Below, one piece after another: positions 16,482 to 24,281 of a stretch of DNA of 48,283 bases. Numbering within the stretch: the stretch's first letter is position 1; every line of letters begins with the position of its first letter. Under the pieces are notes generated by a model. The model made no database searches and was not told the DNA's origin. It saw nothing but the letters and a program-made list of their open reading frames with translations. Source of the DNA: Ignavibacteriales bacterium (GTDB lineage: Bacteria; Bacteroidota; Ignavibacteria; Ignavibacteriales; Ignavibacteriaceae); contig JAGUXE010000023.1 in the NCBI GenBank assembly GCA_020061995.1, forward strand, positions 1 through 48,283, in the 5' to 3' direction. The translations under genes and the position numbers were made by a program.

Positions 16482-18734
16482 ATGACACCAAATTTGGATA
16501 TGATTAAAAAAGTCTATGCTGAATTTCAGTTCAAAGTTGATCACGCCAGAAAACTACTTGGCAGACCACTAACATATACTGAAAAAATATTATACACACA
16601 TTTATGTGAATTACCTTCAAAAGAATTACAACGCGGTAAAGATTATGCAGATTTAGCCCCAGACAGAGTAGCAATGCAAGACGCTACAGCGCAAATGGCA
16701 TTGCTTCAATTTATGTCAGCCGGAAGAAAGTCAACAGCCGTTCCGTCAACCGTCCATTGTGATCACCTTATTCAAGCACAAGTTGGAGCAACTGAAGATT
16801 TGCTTCGAGCAAATAATGAAAATAAAGAGGTATATGATTTTCTTGAAAGTGTTAGTCAAAAATATGGAATTGGTTTTTGGAAACCCGGAGCAGGAATTAT
16901 CCATCAAGTAGTTCTAGAAAATTATGCTTTCCCCGGTGGAATGATGATTGGTACAGACTCACACACACCAAATGCAGGAGGACTCGGAATGATTGCCATT
17001 GGTGTTGGTGGTGCGGATGCTGTGGATGTTATGGCCGGAATGCCGTGGGAATTAAAATGGCCTAAACTTATCGGTGTTCATTTAACAGGAAAACTATCAG
17101 GCTGGGCTTCTGCAAAAGATGTAATTTTAAAAGTTGCCGGACTCCTTACAGTTAAAGGAGGAACCGGCGCGATAGTGCAATATTTTGGTGAAGGGGCAAC
17201 TTCTCTTTCATGTACAGGTAAGGGAACAATTTGTAACATGGGGGCTGAAATCGGTGCTACCACATCTGTCTTCCCATTTGATGAGAGTATGGTTAGATAC
17301 TTAAAATCAACTTCAAGAGAAGATCTTGCTGAACTTGCTTCTTCAATGAAAGATGTTTTAACAGATGATTCTGAAATTTATAGTGATTATTCAAAATATT
17401 TCGATCAGATTATCGAGATAAACTTAAGTGAACTTGAACCAATGCTTAATGGTCCATTTACTCCCGACCTCGCTTGGCCAATTTCCAAAATGAAAGAAGC
17501 AGTAATTGAAAAAGGTTATCCTGATAAGATTGGAGTTGCATTAATAGGAAGTTGTACAAACTCAAGTTATGAAGATATAGACCGTTCTGCAAGCATAGCA
17601 AAACAAGCCTTAGCAAAGGGATTAAAGTCGAAAGCCCAATTCACAATAACTCCGGGGTCTGAACAAGTGCGTGCTACGATTGAGCGTGATGGACAACTTC
17701 AAACATTAGAGGAACTCGGTGGAATTATTCTTGCGAATGCATGTGGACCTTGCATTGGTATGTGGAAGCGAATGGATATGCCCACTGAAAAGAATACAAT
17801 AGTTACCTCATTTAACAGAAATTTTGCTAAACGTAATGATGGTAATCCAAATACATTGGCGTTTGTTGCGAGTCCGGAAATTACCACAGCGCTTGCAATT
17901 GCAGGTAGTTTATCGTTTAATCCTCTAACCGATGAACTTATTAATGAAGCCGGTGAAAAAGTTAAACTTGAACCTCCAACCGGTGATGAACTCCCTGCAC
18001 GCGGTTTTGATGCAGGCGAAAATGGTTATGTTGCTCCAGCAGAAGATGGCTCGACGGTTGATGTTAAAGTTGATTCTAAGAGTGATCGTTTACAATTACT
18101 TCAACCTTTTACTCCATGGGATGGAAAAGATATAGAAGATGTAACTGTGCTTCTGAAAGCGAAAGGGAAATGTACAACCGATCATATTTCTATGGCGGGT
18201 CCATGGTTGAAATATAGAGGACACCTTGATAATATTTCAAACAATATGTTTATAGGTGCTACTAATGCATTTTCAGGTGATACGGGAAAAGTTAAAAATA
18301 TTTTTTCGGGAGAAACCAAATCAGTTCCGGAAGTTGCTCGTGAATATAAAGCCGGGAATATCGGTTGGGTTGTCATAGGTGATGAAAACTATGGCGAAGG
18401 TTCAAGCAGAGAGCATGCTGCATTAGAACCACGTTTTCTTGGTGGTCGCGCAATAATTGTAAAAAGTTTTGCCCGCATCCATGAAACTAATCTAAAGAAA
18501 CAGGGGATGCTTCCGCTTACTTTTGCTAATCCATCTGATTATGATTTAATTTGTGAAGATGATAAAGTTAGTATTAAAGGATTAACTGAGTTTCAAGTTG
18601 GTAAACCTTTCTCTTTGATTATAAAACATAGTGATAGTTCGACCGACGAAATTTCTTTAAATCATACTTTTAATGAAAGACAGTTTGAATGGTTTAAAGC
18701 CGGAAGTGCTTTGAATATGATAGCTAAAGGTTAG
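16482..18734 (+). CDS. Aconitate hydratase, mitochondrial type
   Basis: Aconitase interconverts citrate and isocitrate in the TCA cycle and depends on a [4Fe-4S] cluster. The three cluster cysteines are Cys358 ([10 protein letters not shown]), Cys421 and Cys424 (ACGPCIGMW), at the same numbers as in mature pig mitochondrial aconitase. At 750 residues with domain 4 at the C-terminus ([16 protein letters not shown]), it belongs to the mitochondrial-type group, not AcnA/IRP or AcnB. The start at 16482 has AAGAGGA (16471-16477) in front; the in-frame TTG at 16446 would overlap the promoter. It ends at a convergent gene with a shared terminator. The cluster makes it a client of the SUF machinery at 38791-45048. 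Confidence 0.95.
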   Translation: MTPNLDMIKKVYAEFQFKVDHARKLLGRPLTYTEKILYTHLCELPSKELQRGKDYADLAPDRVAMQDATAQMALLQFMSAGRKSTAVPSTVHCDHLIQAQVGATEDLLRANNENKEVYDFLESVSQKYGIGFWKPGAGIIHQVVLENYAFPGGMMIGTDSHTPNAGGLGMIAIGVGGADAVDVMAGMPWELKWPKLIGVHLTGKLSGWASAKDVILKVAGLLTVKGGTGAIVQYFGEGATSLSCTGKGTICNMGAEIGATTSVFPFDESMVRYLKSTSREDLAELASSMKDVLTDDSEIYSDYSKYFDQIIEINLSELEPMLNGPFTPDLAWPISKMKEAVIEKGYPDKIGVALIGSCTNSSYEDIDRSASIAKQALAKGLKSKAQFTITPGSEQVRATIERDGQLQTLEELGGIILANACGPCIGMWKRMDMPTEKNTIVTSFNRNFAKRNDGNPNTLAFVASPEITTALAIAGSLSFNPLTDELINEAGEKVKLEPPTGDELPARGFDAGENGYVAPAEDGSTVDVKVDSKSDRLQLLQPFTPWDGKDIEDVTVLLKAKGKCTTDHISMAGPWLKYRGHLDNISNNMFIGATNAFSGDTGKVKNIFSGETKSVPEVAREYKAGNIGWVVIGDENYGEGSSREHAALEPRFLGGRAIIVKSFARIHETNLKKQGMLPLTFANPSDYDLICEDDKVSIKGLTEFQVGKPFSLIIKHSDSSTDEISLNHTFNERQFEWFKAGSALNMIAKG

Positions 18735-18764
18735 TTGGTTTTCTTTCTAACTCTCTCAGCGGAG

Positions 18765-18801
18765 TTCTATTGGTCAAGATGAAATCTTGAACAATAGGGA
18801 A
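18765..18801. repeat. Hairpin-forming inverted repeat after aconitase
   Basis: The left arm TTCTATTGGTCAAGAT (18765-18780) and right arm (18784-18801) pair almost fully across a 3-nt loop. There is one mismatch and a 2-nt bulge. No T-run follows, so it is not a standard terminator; a true terminator lies 34 nt downstream. It resembles a mobile palindromic repeat or an RNA-stability hairpin. Confidence 0.6.
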
Positions 18802-18834
18802 TTTTGATGTTTCACTTTCTTGAATAAAAAAATA

Positions 18835-18864
18835 AAAACCCGATTTAATTGTAAATCGGGTTTT
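18835..18864. terminator. Bidirectional terminator between aconitase and the Fe-S protein gene
   Basis: A perfect 13-bp stem, AAAACCCGATTTA (18835-18847) with its complement at 18852-18864, encloses a 4-nt loop. The A-run on one side and T-run on the other let it work for both converging transcripts. Confidence 0.9.
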
Positions 18865-18906
18865 GCATTTTATAAAAGTATCAAGATGAAAATTTATTCC
18901 AACAGT

Positions 18907-19749
18907 TTAGTTGATGGAAGCTTCTTGTAAAATCTCTCCCTTTATTCCAATAACTACTACATTAACTGGGACATCTCTTTCTGAAAAATTTAGTGCTTGG
19001 CGAACAAGTTGAACTAATCCGCTACAGCAGGGGACTTGCATTATTGCGATTGTTATTGATTTCACTTCGGCCTTATTTATCATGGTGACAATCTTATCGA
19101 GATATACTTGCTTATTTGTATCAAGTTTTGGACATGCGATAGCAAGGCTTTTCCCTTTAATAAAATCGTTATGAAAATTTCCATAAGAGAAAGCAGCGCA
19201 ATCGGCGGCAATAAGTAAATCACTTTTTCGATAATAGGGAGCTTCAGGTGAAACAAGATGAAGTTGAATAGGCCAATGATTTAACTTTGAGGAAACATCA
19301 TGCTCAACTGAACTCCCTTTATTAGTTTCAAATGAGACAGACTGCGAACCAGGGCATGAATGATTTGGTTCATGGTTGTTTGATAAAATAGTTTCATCAA
19401 GCGGATTGGGAATTCCATTTTCTTTTAAGAATAACAAAGCTTCATCTGCGTATTGAGTTTCACCATGTGCTATCAAGTGCTTGATGTGCGCATTAATGGT
19501 TTCCTTGCCTCCTTTGATAATATATTCCATCACTTTGCGTTCATTGTAAGGTTCAGCTTCACGTTCGATGACAGAGATTGCATTAGTCGGACATGTGCCG
19601 AGGCATGCACCAAGTCCATCGCAAAAAAGATCACTTATTAATCGTGCCTTGCCATTAATTATTTGCAATGCCCCTTCAGCACAAGATGGAACGCAATCAC
19701 TGCAGCCATCACATTTATCTTCATCTATTGTAATTATTTTTCTTATCAT
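18907..19749 (-). CDS. Ferredoxin-domain protein with cysteine-containing C-terminal domain
   Basis: Residues 1-60 contain a classical [4Fe-4S] motif, Cys13-x2-Cys16-x2-Cys19-x3-Cys23. A second motif follows with only three of the usual cysteines, Cys43, Cys49 and Cys53 (CDGLGACLGTCP), where a glycine occupies one ligand position. Residues ~70-112 (IKGGKETINAHIKHLI) form a helical stretch. The C-terminal ~120 residues have isolated cysteines in AADCAAFSY, IACPKLD and VPCCSGLVQ. Such proteins occur in many anaerobes as general electron carriers or sensors; I do not know a defined function. The 280 residues appear intact. It faces aconitase across a shared terminator and is divergent from the esterase gene. 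No FNR-type box was convincing. Confidence 0.75.
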   Translation of the reverse strand: MIRKIITIDEDKCDGCSDCVPSCAEGALQIINGKARLISDLFCDGLGACLGTCPTNAISVIEREAEPYNERKVMEYIIKGGKETINAHIKHLIAHGETQYADEALLFLKENGIPNPLDETILSNNHEPNHSCPGSQSVSFETNKGSSVEHDVSSKLNHWPIQLHLVSPEAPYYRKSDLLIAADCAAFSYGNFHNDFIKGKSLAIACPKLDTNKQVYLDKIVTMINKAEVKSITIAIMQVPCCSGLVQLVRQALNFSERDVPVNVVVIGIKGEILQEASIN

Positions 19750-19896
19750 ATTCTGCTCAATTATAATAATCGGATTAAATTATCTGATTAAAAATAAGAA
19801 GAAAAGAGTTAATTTTCAAATTAATTATACTGAATGGATTTCATTTATTTCTTAAATTGTTATTGTAAACTGAATCAAATAAAAGAAACGGAAAAG

Positions 19897-21039
19897 ATGA
19901 AAAAGATATTTTTATTTCTACTTTTTATCACACAAGGAGTCTTGTTATCTCAAGTTAGAGTTACATTTGAGATAATCGCAAAAGATGTTTCGAATGATGA
20001 AAAAGTATATGTAGTCGGGAACGATGAAGCAATAGGGAATTGGAACCCATCAGCGGTTGCACTTGAATTGAATAAAAAGAATATTTGGACAAAAAAAATC
20101 TCATTACCACGCGGCAAAAATATCGAATTCAAAATCACAAAAGGAAGTTGGGAAAATGAAGCCCAAATTACTCCCGGAGTAAATCCTACAAACTACACTT
20201 TCACTACCAATAAAGATACTACGATTGCTATACCTGTTAATTATTGGAGTGATGGATCTTCTAAGAAAACTATTGGGCAAATAACAGGTAAGGTTGAATA
20301 TTTGACTAATATTGAAGGAAAGGGAATATTGCCTCGTGATGTTATAATATGGTTTCCGCCAAGTTATGATGAGAGCACTTCAAAAAGATATCCGGTCTTA
20401 TACATGCACGATGGGCAAAATATTATTGATCCCACAACATCAGCATTCGGAATCGATTGGCAAGTTGATGAGACATCCGATAGCCTCATCAATGAAAATT
20501 TAATGAATGAAATTATTGTTGTGGGGATATATAACACGAAACACCGTAGAAGCGACTACAGTCATAACGACACAGGTTATGCCTATATGCGTTGGGTAGT
20601 GAATGAATTAAAACCACTGATTGATAAAACTTACCGAACAAAACCAGATCGCGAAAATACGGCTGTCGCCGGATCATCTATGGGGGGATTAATATCGTTT
20701 ATGATGCTTTGGGAATACTCCGATATCTTTTCTAAAGCAGCTTGTTTTTCACCGGCATTTAAAGTTGATCGGTTTGACTTTGTTAAGAATGTTCGAAACT
20801 TCGATGGAAAGAAGAAAATTATAAAGCTATACATTGACAATGGAGGTGTAGGCCTGGATGCCCGGCTTCAGCCCGGGATTGATGAAATGATTCAGACTCT
20901 TGTTCTAAAAGGTTATGAACTCGACAAGGATATTATTTATTTTATTGATAAAGATGCGGAACATAACGAACCGGCATGGGCTAATAGAATGTATAAACCT
21001 TTGTTATGGTTCTTCGGTAAAGAAAATAAAAATAAATAA
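19897..21039 (+). CDS. Secreted esterase with starch-binding CBM20 module
   Basis: The ATG at 19897 is preferred over an in-frame start at 19834. It begins a signal peptide (MKKIFLFLLFITQGVLLSQ) and follows GAAACGGAAAAG. Residues ~20-105 are a CBM20-type beta-sandwich: VYVVGNDEAIGNWNPSAVAL is the family's typical start. Residues ~135-380 are an alpha/beta-hydrolase of the putative esterase (Fes/IroE/esterase D-like) family, with nucleophile Ser261 in AGSSMGG and a C-terminal histidine in DAEHNEPAW. The 380-residue protein is probably exported to act on carbohydrate-linked esters, but no T9SS tail is present. The substrate is unknown. It stands alone on the plus strand; an inverted repeat follows the stop. 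Confidence 0.85.
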   Translation: MKKIFLFLLFITQGVLLSQVRVTFEIIAKDVSNDEKVYVVGNDEAIGNWNPSAVALELNKKNIWTKKISLPRGKNIEFKITKGSWENEAQITPGVNPTNYTFTTNKDTTIAIPVNYWSDGSSKKTIGQITGKVEYLTNIEGKGILPRDVIIWFPPSYDESTSKRYPVLYMHDGQNIIDPTTSAFGIDWQVDETSDSLINENLMNEIIVVGIYNTKHRRSDYSHNDTGYAYMRWVVNELKPLIDKTYRTKPDRENTAVAGSSMGGLISFMMLWEYSDIFSKAACFSPAFKVDRFDFVKNVRNFDGKKKIIKLYIDNGGVGLDARLQPGIDEMIQTLVLKGYELDKDIIYFIDKDAEHNEPAWANRMYKPLLWFFGKENKNK

Positions 21040-21047
21040 ATCACATT

Positions 21048-21114
21048 ATTTCTCTTGGTGCCTTAGTGAACTTTGCGGCAAAAAATAATTAGTCACCAAG
21101 CCTCAAAGGGAAAT
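21048..21114. repeat. Dispersed palindromic repeat, copy 1
   Basis: The left arm begins ATTTCTCTTGGTGCCTTAGT at 21048 and runs to about 21080. The inverted right arm is 21091-21114, with about three quarters identity. A related copy lies at 32499-32572. It occupies the whole gap between the convergent esterase and lpd genes and could serve as their transcription end. Confidence 0.7.
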
Positions 21115-21116
21115 AA

Positions 21117-22535
21117 TTAAGATTTTTTTGGTCGATAAATATGAGGACTATGCCCAAGAAAAACTTCAGCCGCTTCCATTACTGTTTCAGATAAGGTCGG
21201 GTGTGGATGAATAGTTAACGAAAGATCCGTAACATTAGCTCCCATCTCAATTGCAAGAACGCCTTCGGCTATTAATTCACCGGCACCAGGTCCACAAATC
21301 CCAACACCAAGTATTTGTTGATTATCAGGATCAACGATAAGTTTTGTTACACCATCTGAGCGGTCTAAAGTTGTTGCACGTCCAGAAACTATCCATGGGA
21401 ATTTTGCAACTTCATGTTTAATCCCTTTTTCGCGTGCTTGAGTTTCGGTTAATCCTGCCCAGGCAATTTCAGGATCGGTAAACACAACTGCAGGAATAGC
21501 TTTAGGTTCAAAGGCGACTTTATGTCCTGCAATATGTTCAACAGCCACGCGAGCTTCATGTGATGCTTTGTGTGCAAGCATTGGTTCGCCTACAATGTCG
21601 CCTAATGCATAGATATTTGGATCGGTGGTTTCAAGCTGTTGATTAACAACAATCCAACCTCGTTGATTTACTTCAACTTTGGTATTCTCTAATCCTAAAC
21701 CTTTTGTTTCAGGTCTTCTTCCGATTGACATTAAAACATAATCATATTCTATCTCTTCAACTTTGCCATCTTTCGATTCAATTGAAACAGTTAAACCGTT
21801 AGCGGATTCTTTAATTCCTGTCACTTTTGAATTCAACAAAATTTTATCAAAAGAAGCGGTTAGACGTTTTGACAAGTACATAACCATATCACGGTCTGCA
21901 CCGGGTAAAAGTCCTGTGGTCATTTCAACTACGGAGACTTTTGTGCCGAGGGCGGAATAAACCGAACCAAGTTCAAGACCGATATAACCACCACCGACAA
22001 CTAACATTGTTTTAGGAATCTCCGGAAGTTCCAATGCACTTGTGGAGTTCAACATTCGTTTACTATTAATTTCAAGTGATGGAATAGATGTTATTATTGA
22101 ACCGATTGCTATGATTGCTTTATCAAAAGTAACATTCTCTACTGTACCATCATTTTTATCGACTTTGACATTTGAAGAGTCTATAAAACTTGCACGTCCG
22201 GATATGTAATTTACTTTTCTTTGTTTGACAAGAGTACTAAGTCCCGTTGCCTGTTTGGTAATAACTTTATTCTTGAAGGCTCTAATTTTTTCAATGTCGA
22301 TTTTGGGTTCACCGAATTCAATTCCCCAATTAGATGCTTCTTTAGCTTCGTTAATCAACTTTGCAATGTGTAATAATGCTTTAGAAGGAATGCATCCTCT
22401 ATTCAAACAAACACCACCAAGATTTTTATCGCCATCGATCAGAGTAACGGACATTCCCATATCAGCTGCAATAAAAGCCGCTGCATAACCACCTGGTCCG
22501 CCGCCTATAACTACTAAATTTATTTTTTTATCCAT
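21117..22535 (-). CDS. lpdA: Dihydrolipoyl dehydrogenase (E3)
   Basis: E3 reoxidises the dihydrolipoyl groups of the pyruvate dehydrogenase complex and passes electrons to NAD+. The FAD-binding IGGGPGGYAAA is at residues 10-20, the redox-active disulfide is Cys43/Cys48 (GGVCLNRGCIPSKALL), and the NAD loop is VVGGGYIGLELGS. The C-terminal HPHPTLSE contains the catalytic His/Glu pair. The 472-residue length is normal. It is the third gene of the aceE-aceF-lpd unit, 38 nt after aceF. There is no N-terminal lipoyl domain, unlike the E3 of some bacteria. Confidence 0.95.
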   Translation of the reverse strand: MDKKINLVVIGGGPGGYAAAFIAADMGMSVTLIDGDKNLGGVCLNRGCIPSKALLHIAKLINEAKEASNWGIEFGEPKIDIEKIRAFKNKVITKQATGLSTLVKQRKVNYISGRASFIDSSNVKVDKNDGTVENVTFDKAIIAIGSIITSIPSLEINSKRMLNSTSALELPEIPKTMLVVGGGYIGLELGSVYSALGTKVSVVEMTTGLLPGADRDMVMYLSKRLTASFDKILLNSKVTGIKESANGLTVSIESKDGKVEEIEYDYVLMSIGRRPETKGLGLENTKVEVNQRGWIVVNQQLETTDPNIYALGDIVGEPMLAHKASHEARVAVEHIAGHKVAFEPKAIPAVVFTDPEIAWAGLTETQAREKGIKHEVAKFPWIVSGRATTLDRSDGVTKLIVDPDNQQILGVGICGPGAGELIAEGVLAIEMGANVTDLSLTIHPHPTLSETVMEAAEVFLGHSPHIYRPKKS

Positions 22536-22573
22536 TTTATTTCTTTACTAAAATTTAAGTTCTGAAAATAATT

Positions 22574-24226
22574 TTACAATAAGAATCGATAAGGATTTTC
22601 AAGAGCTTCTATTATCCATCTTAGAAATCGGATTGCATCGGCTCCGTCAATAATTCTATGATCGTATGATAACGAAAGTGGAAGCATCAATCTTGGAATG
22701 AATTGCCCATCTTTATAAACAGGTTCAAACGATCCGCGTGAAACACCAAGTATTGCAACTTCAGGAGAGTTAACTATCGGAGTAAAATATGTTCCACCTA
22801 TTCCGCCAAGATTAGAAATTGTAAAGCATCCTCCTTGCAAATCTTCAAGACCGATTTTTCTTCTTCGGGCTTTATCTGCAAGTTCATTCATATCTTTAGA
22901 TAATTGAAAGATGTTTTTATCCTTAACATTTTTTACAACCGGAACTATAAGTCCGTTTTCTGTATCAACAGCCACACCGATATTAACAAAATTTTTATAA
23001 ATTATTTCTTTACGTTCCATATCAATACTTGAATTGAACTGAGGGAACTCTGTTAATGCCTCTGAAATTATTCGTAAGAGGAATGAGGTTACGGTTAATT
23101 TAGTCCCTTCTTTTTCTGCTGAAGAAGCAAGTCCCTTTCGAACTTTTTCAAGATCAGTAATATCAGCTTTATCAAATTGCGTTACATGAGGAATTGTTGC
23201 CCATGCATAACTTAAATGATCGGCCGTTTTTGAACGAATATTAGACATTGGTTTACGCTCGACATTTCCGAATTTAGAAAAGTCAGGTAAACTCTCGGTT
23301 TTAATTCCGATGGAAGAACCGGAAAAAGAACTTCTGTTTTCGTTTAGTCTTTTTACATAAGCCTTAACATCATCAAGAGAAATTCTTCCATTAATACCTG
23401 AACCGGGAATCCCATTTATATCAACTCCAAGCTCACGCGCTAATCTTCTTACTGATGGGGCTGCCGGTGCTGAATGCGGCAAGATTGCTGGTTGTGTATC
23501 TATTAATCCTGCGCGCTGTAAAACGGGATTTACTTTTGCAACTTCAACTTTTGCGGGTGTTTCTACAATTGGAGTTTGTTGAGTCTCCACAATTTTCTCT
23601 TGTGGGATTTGATCCTGTTGAACTGCAACCTCCGATGATAAAACGCTTTCAACACGAAGAGCGACTTGTCCAACTTTAGCTTTATCACCTTCTTTAATAA
23701 ATACTTCAAGAACTTTCCCGCTTACTGTTGATGGTACTTCAATTGTTGCTTTATCAGTTTCAATTTCCAAAACACCATCTTCTTTTTGAATTACATCACC
23801 AACTTTAACTAATACTTTCAAAATATCAGCCGATTGTATATTTTCACCAAGATCGGGAATAATAAATTCAACTATTCCTCCTGAGGTTTGTATTTGTTGT
23901 GGCTTAGAAGCAATTTCTTTCTTTGTCTCAGCGTTTAGTTCAACTTGAGGAATTTCTTTTTCCTTAACCTGTTGCGGTTTCTCTGTTGCTTGAGATTCTT
24001 CAACACGAAGAATTACTTGTCCTACTTTTACTTTATCACCTTCTTTAATAAATAAATCTTTAATAAGACCTTCAACGTTGGAAGGAACTTCAATTGTTGC
24101 TTTATCGGTTTCTATCTCTAAAACAGGTTGTTCTTGTTTAAGATAATCGCCTTGTTTTACAAGGATGTTCAGCACGGATGCTGATTCTATATTTTCTCCC
24201 AATTCGGGGAGTATAAATTCTTTCAT
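22574..24226 (-). CDS. aceF: Dihydrolipoamide acetyltransferase (E2), two lipoyl domains
   Basis: E2 transfers the acetyl group to CoA and forms the core of the complex. Two lipoyl domains at residues 1-76 and 117-193 carry the lipoylated lysines Lys42 and Lys159, each in ETDKAT. Linkers rich in Pro, Gln and Glu separate them. The E3/E1-binding domain lies at about 255-295 (VRRLARELGVDINGIPGSG), and the catalytic domain ends with His523-x3-Asp527-Gly (YDHRIIDGAD). The 550-residue length lies between one- and three-lipoyl homologues. AGGTAG precedes the ATG. It lies 55 nt after aceE. Confidence 0.95.
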   Translation of the reverse strand: MKEFILPELGENIESASVLNILVKQGDYLKQEQPVLEIETDKATIEVPSNVEGLIKDLFIKEGDKVKVGQVILRVEESQATEKPQQVKEKEIPQVELNAETKKEIASKPQQIQTSGGIVEFIIPDLGENIQSADILKVLVKVGDVIQKEDGVLEIETDKATIEVPSTVSGKVLEVFIKEGDKAKVGQVALRVESVLSSEVAVQQDQIPQEKIVETQQTPIVETPAKVEVAKVNPVLQRAGLIDTQPAILPHSAPAAPSVRRLARELGVDINGIPGSGINGRISLDDVKAYVKRLNENRSSFSGSSIGIKTESLPDFSKFGNVERKPMSNIRSKTADHLSYAWATIPHVTQFDKADITDLEKVRKGLASSAEKEGTKLTVTSFLLRIISEALTEFPQFNSSIDMERKEIIYKNFVNIGVAVDTENGLIVPVVKNVKDKNIFQLSKDMNELADKARRRKIGLEDLQGGCFTISNLGGIGGTYFTPIVNSPEVAILGVSRGSFEPVYKDGQFIPRLMLPLSLSYDHRIIDGADAIRFLRWIIEALENPYRFLL

Positions 24227-24281
24227 TTTTCTACCTAAAAATTTCTATTCTTCATAATTATCAAATTAGACTATTCATTTT

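Noticed and set aside
19750..19896. FNR/CRP-like box in the divergent region before the esterase gene
   Set aside because: Only half-sites (TTG and ATCAA) with wrong spacing were found.
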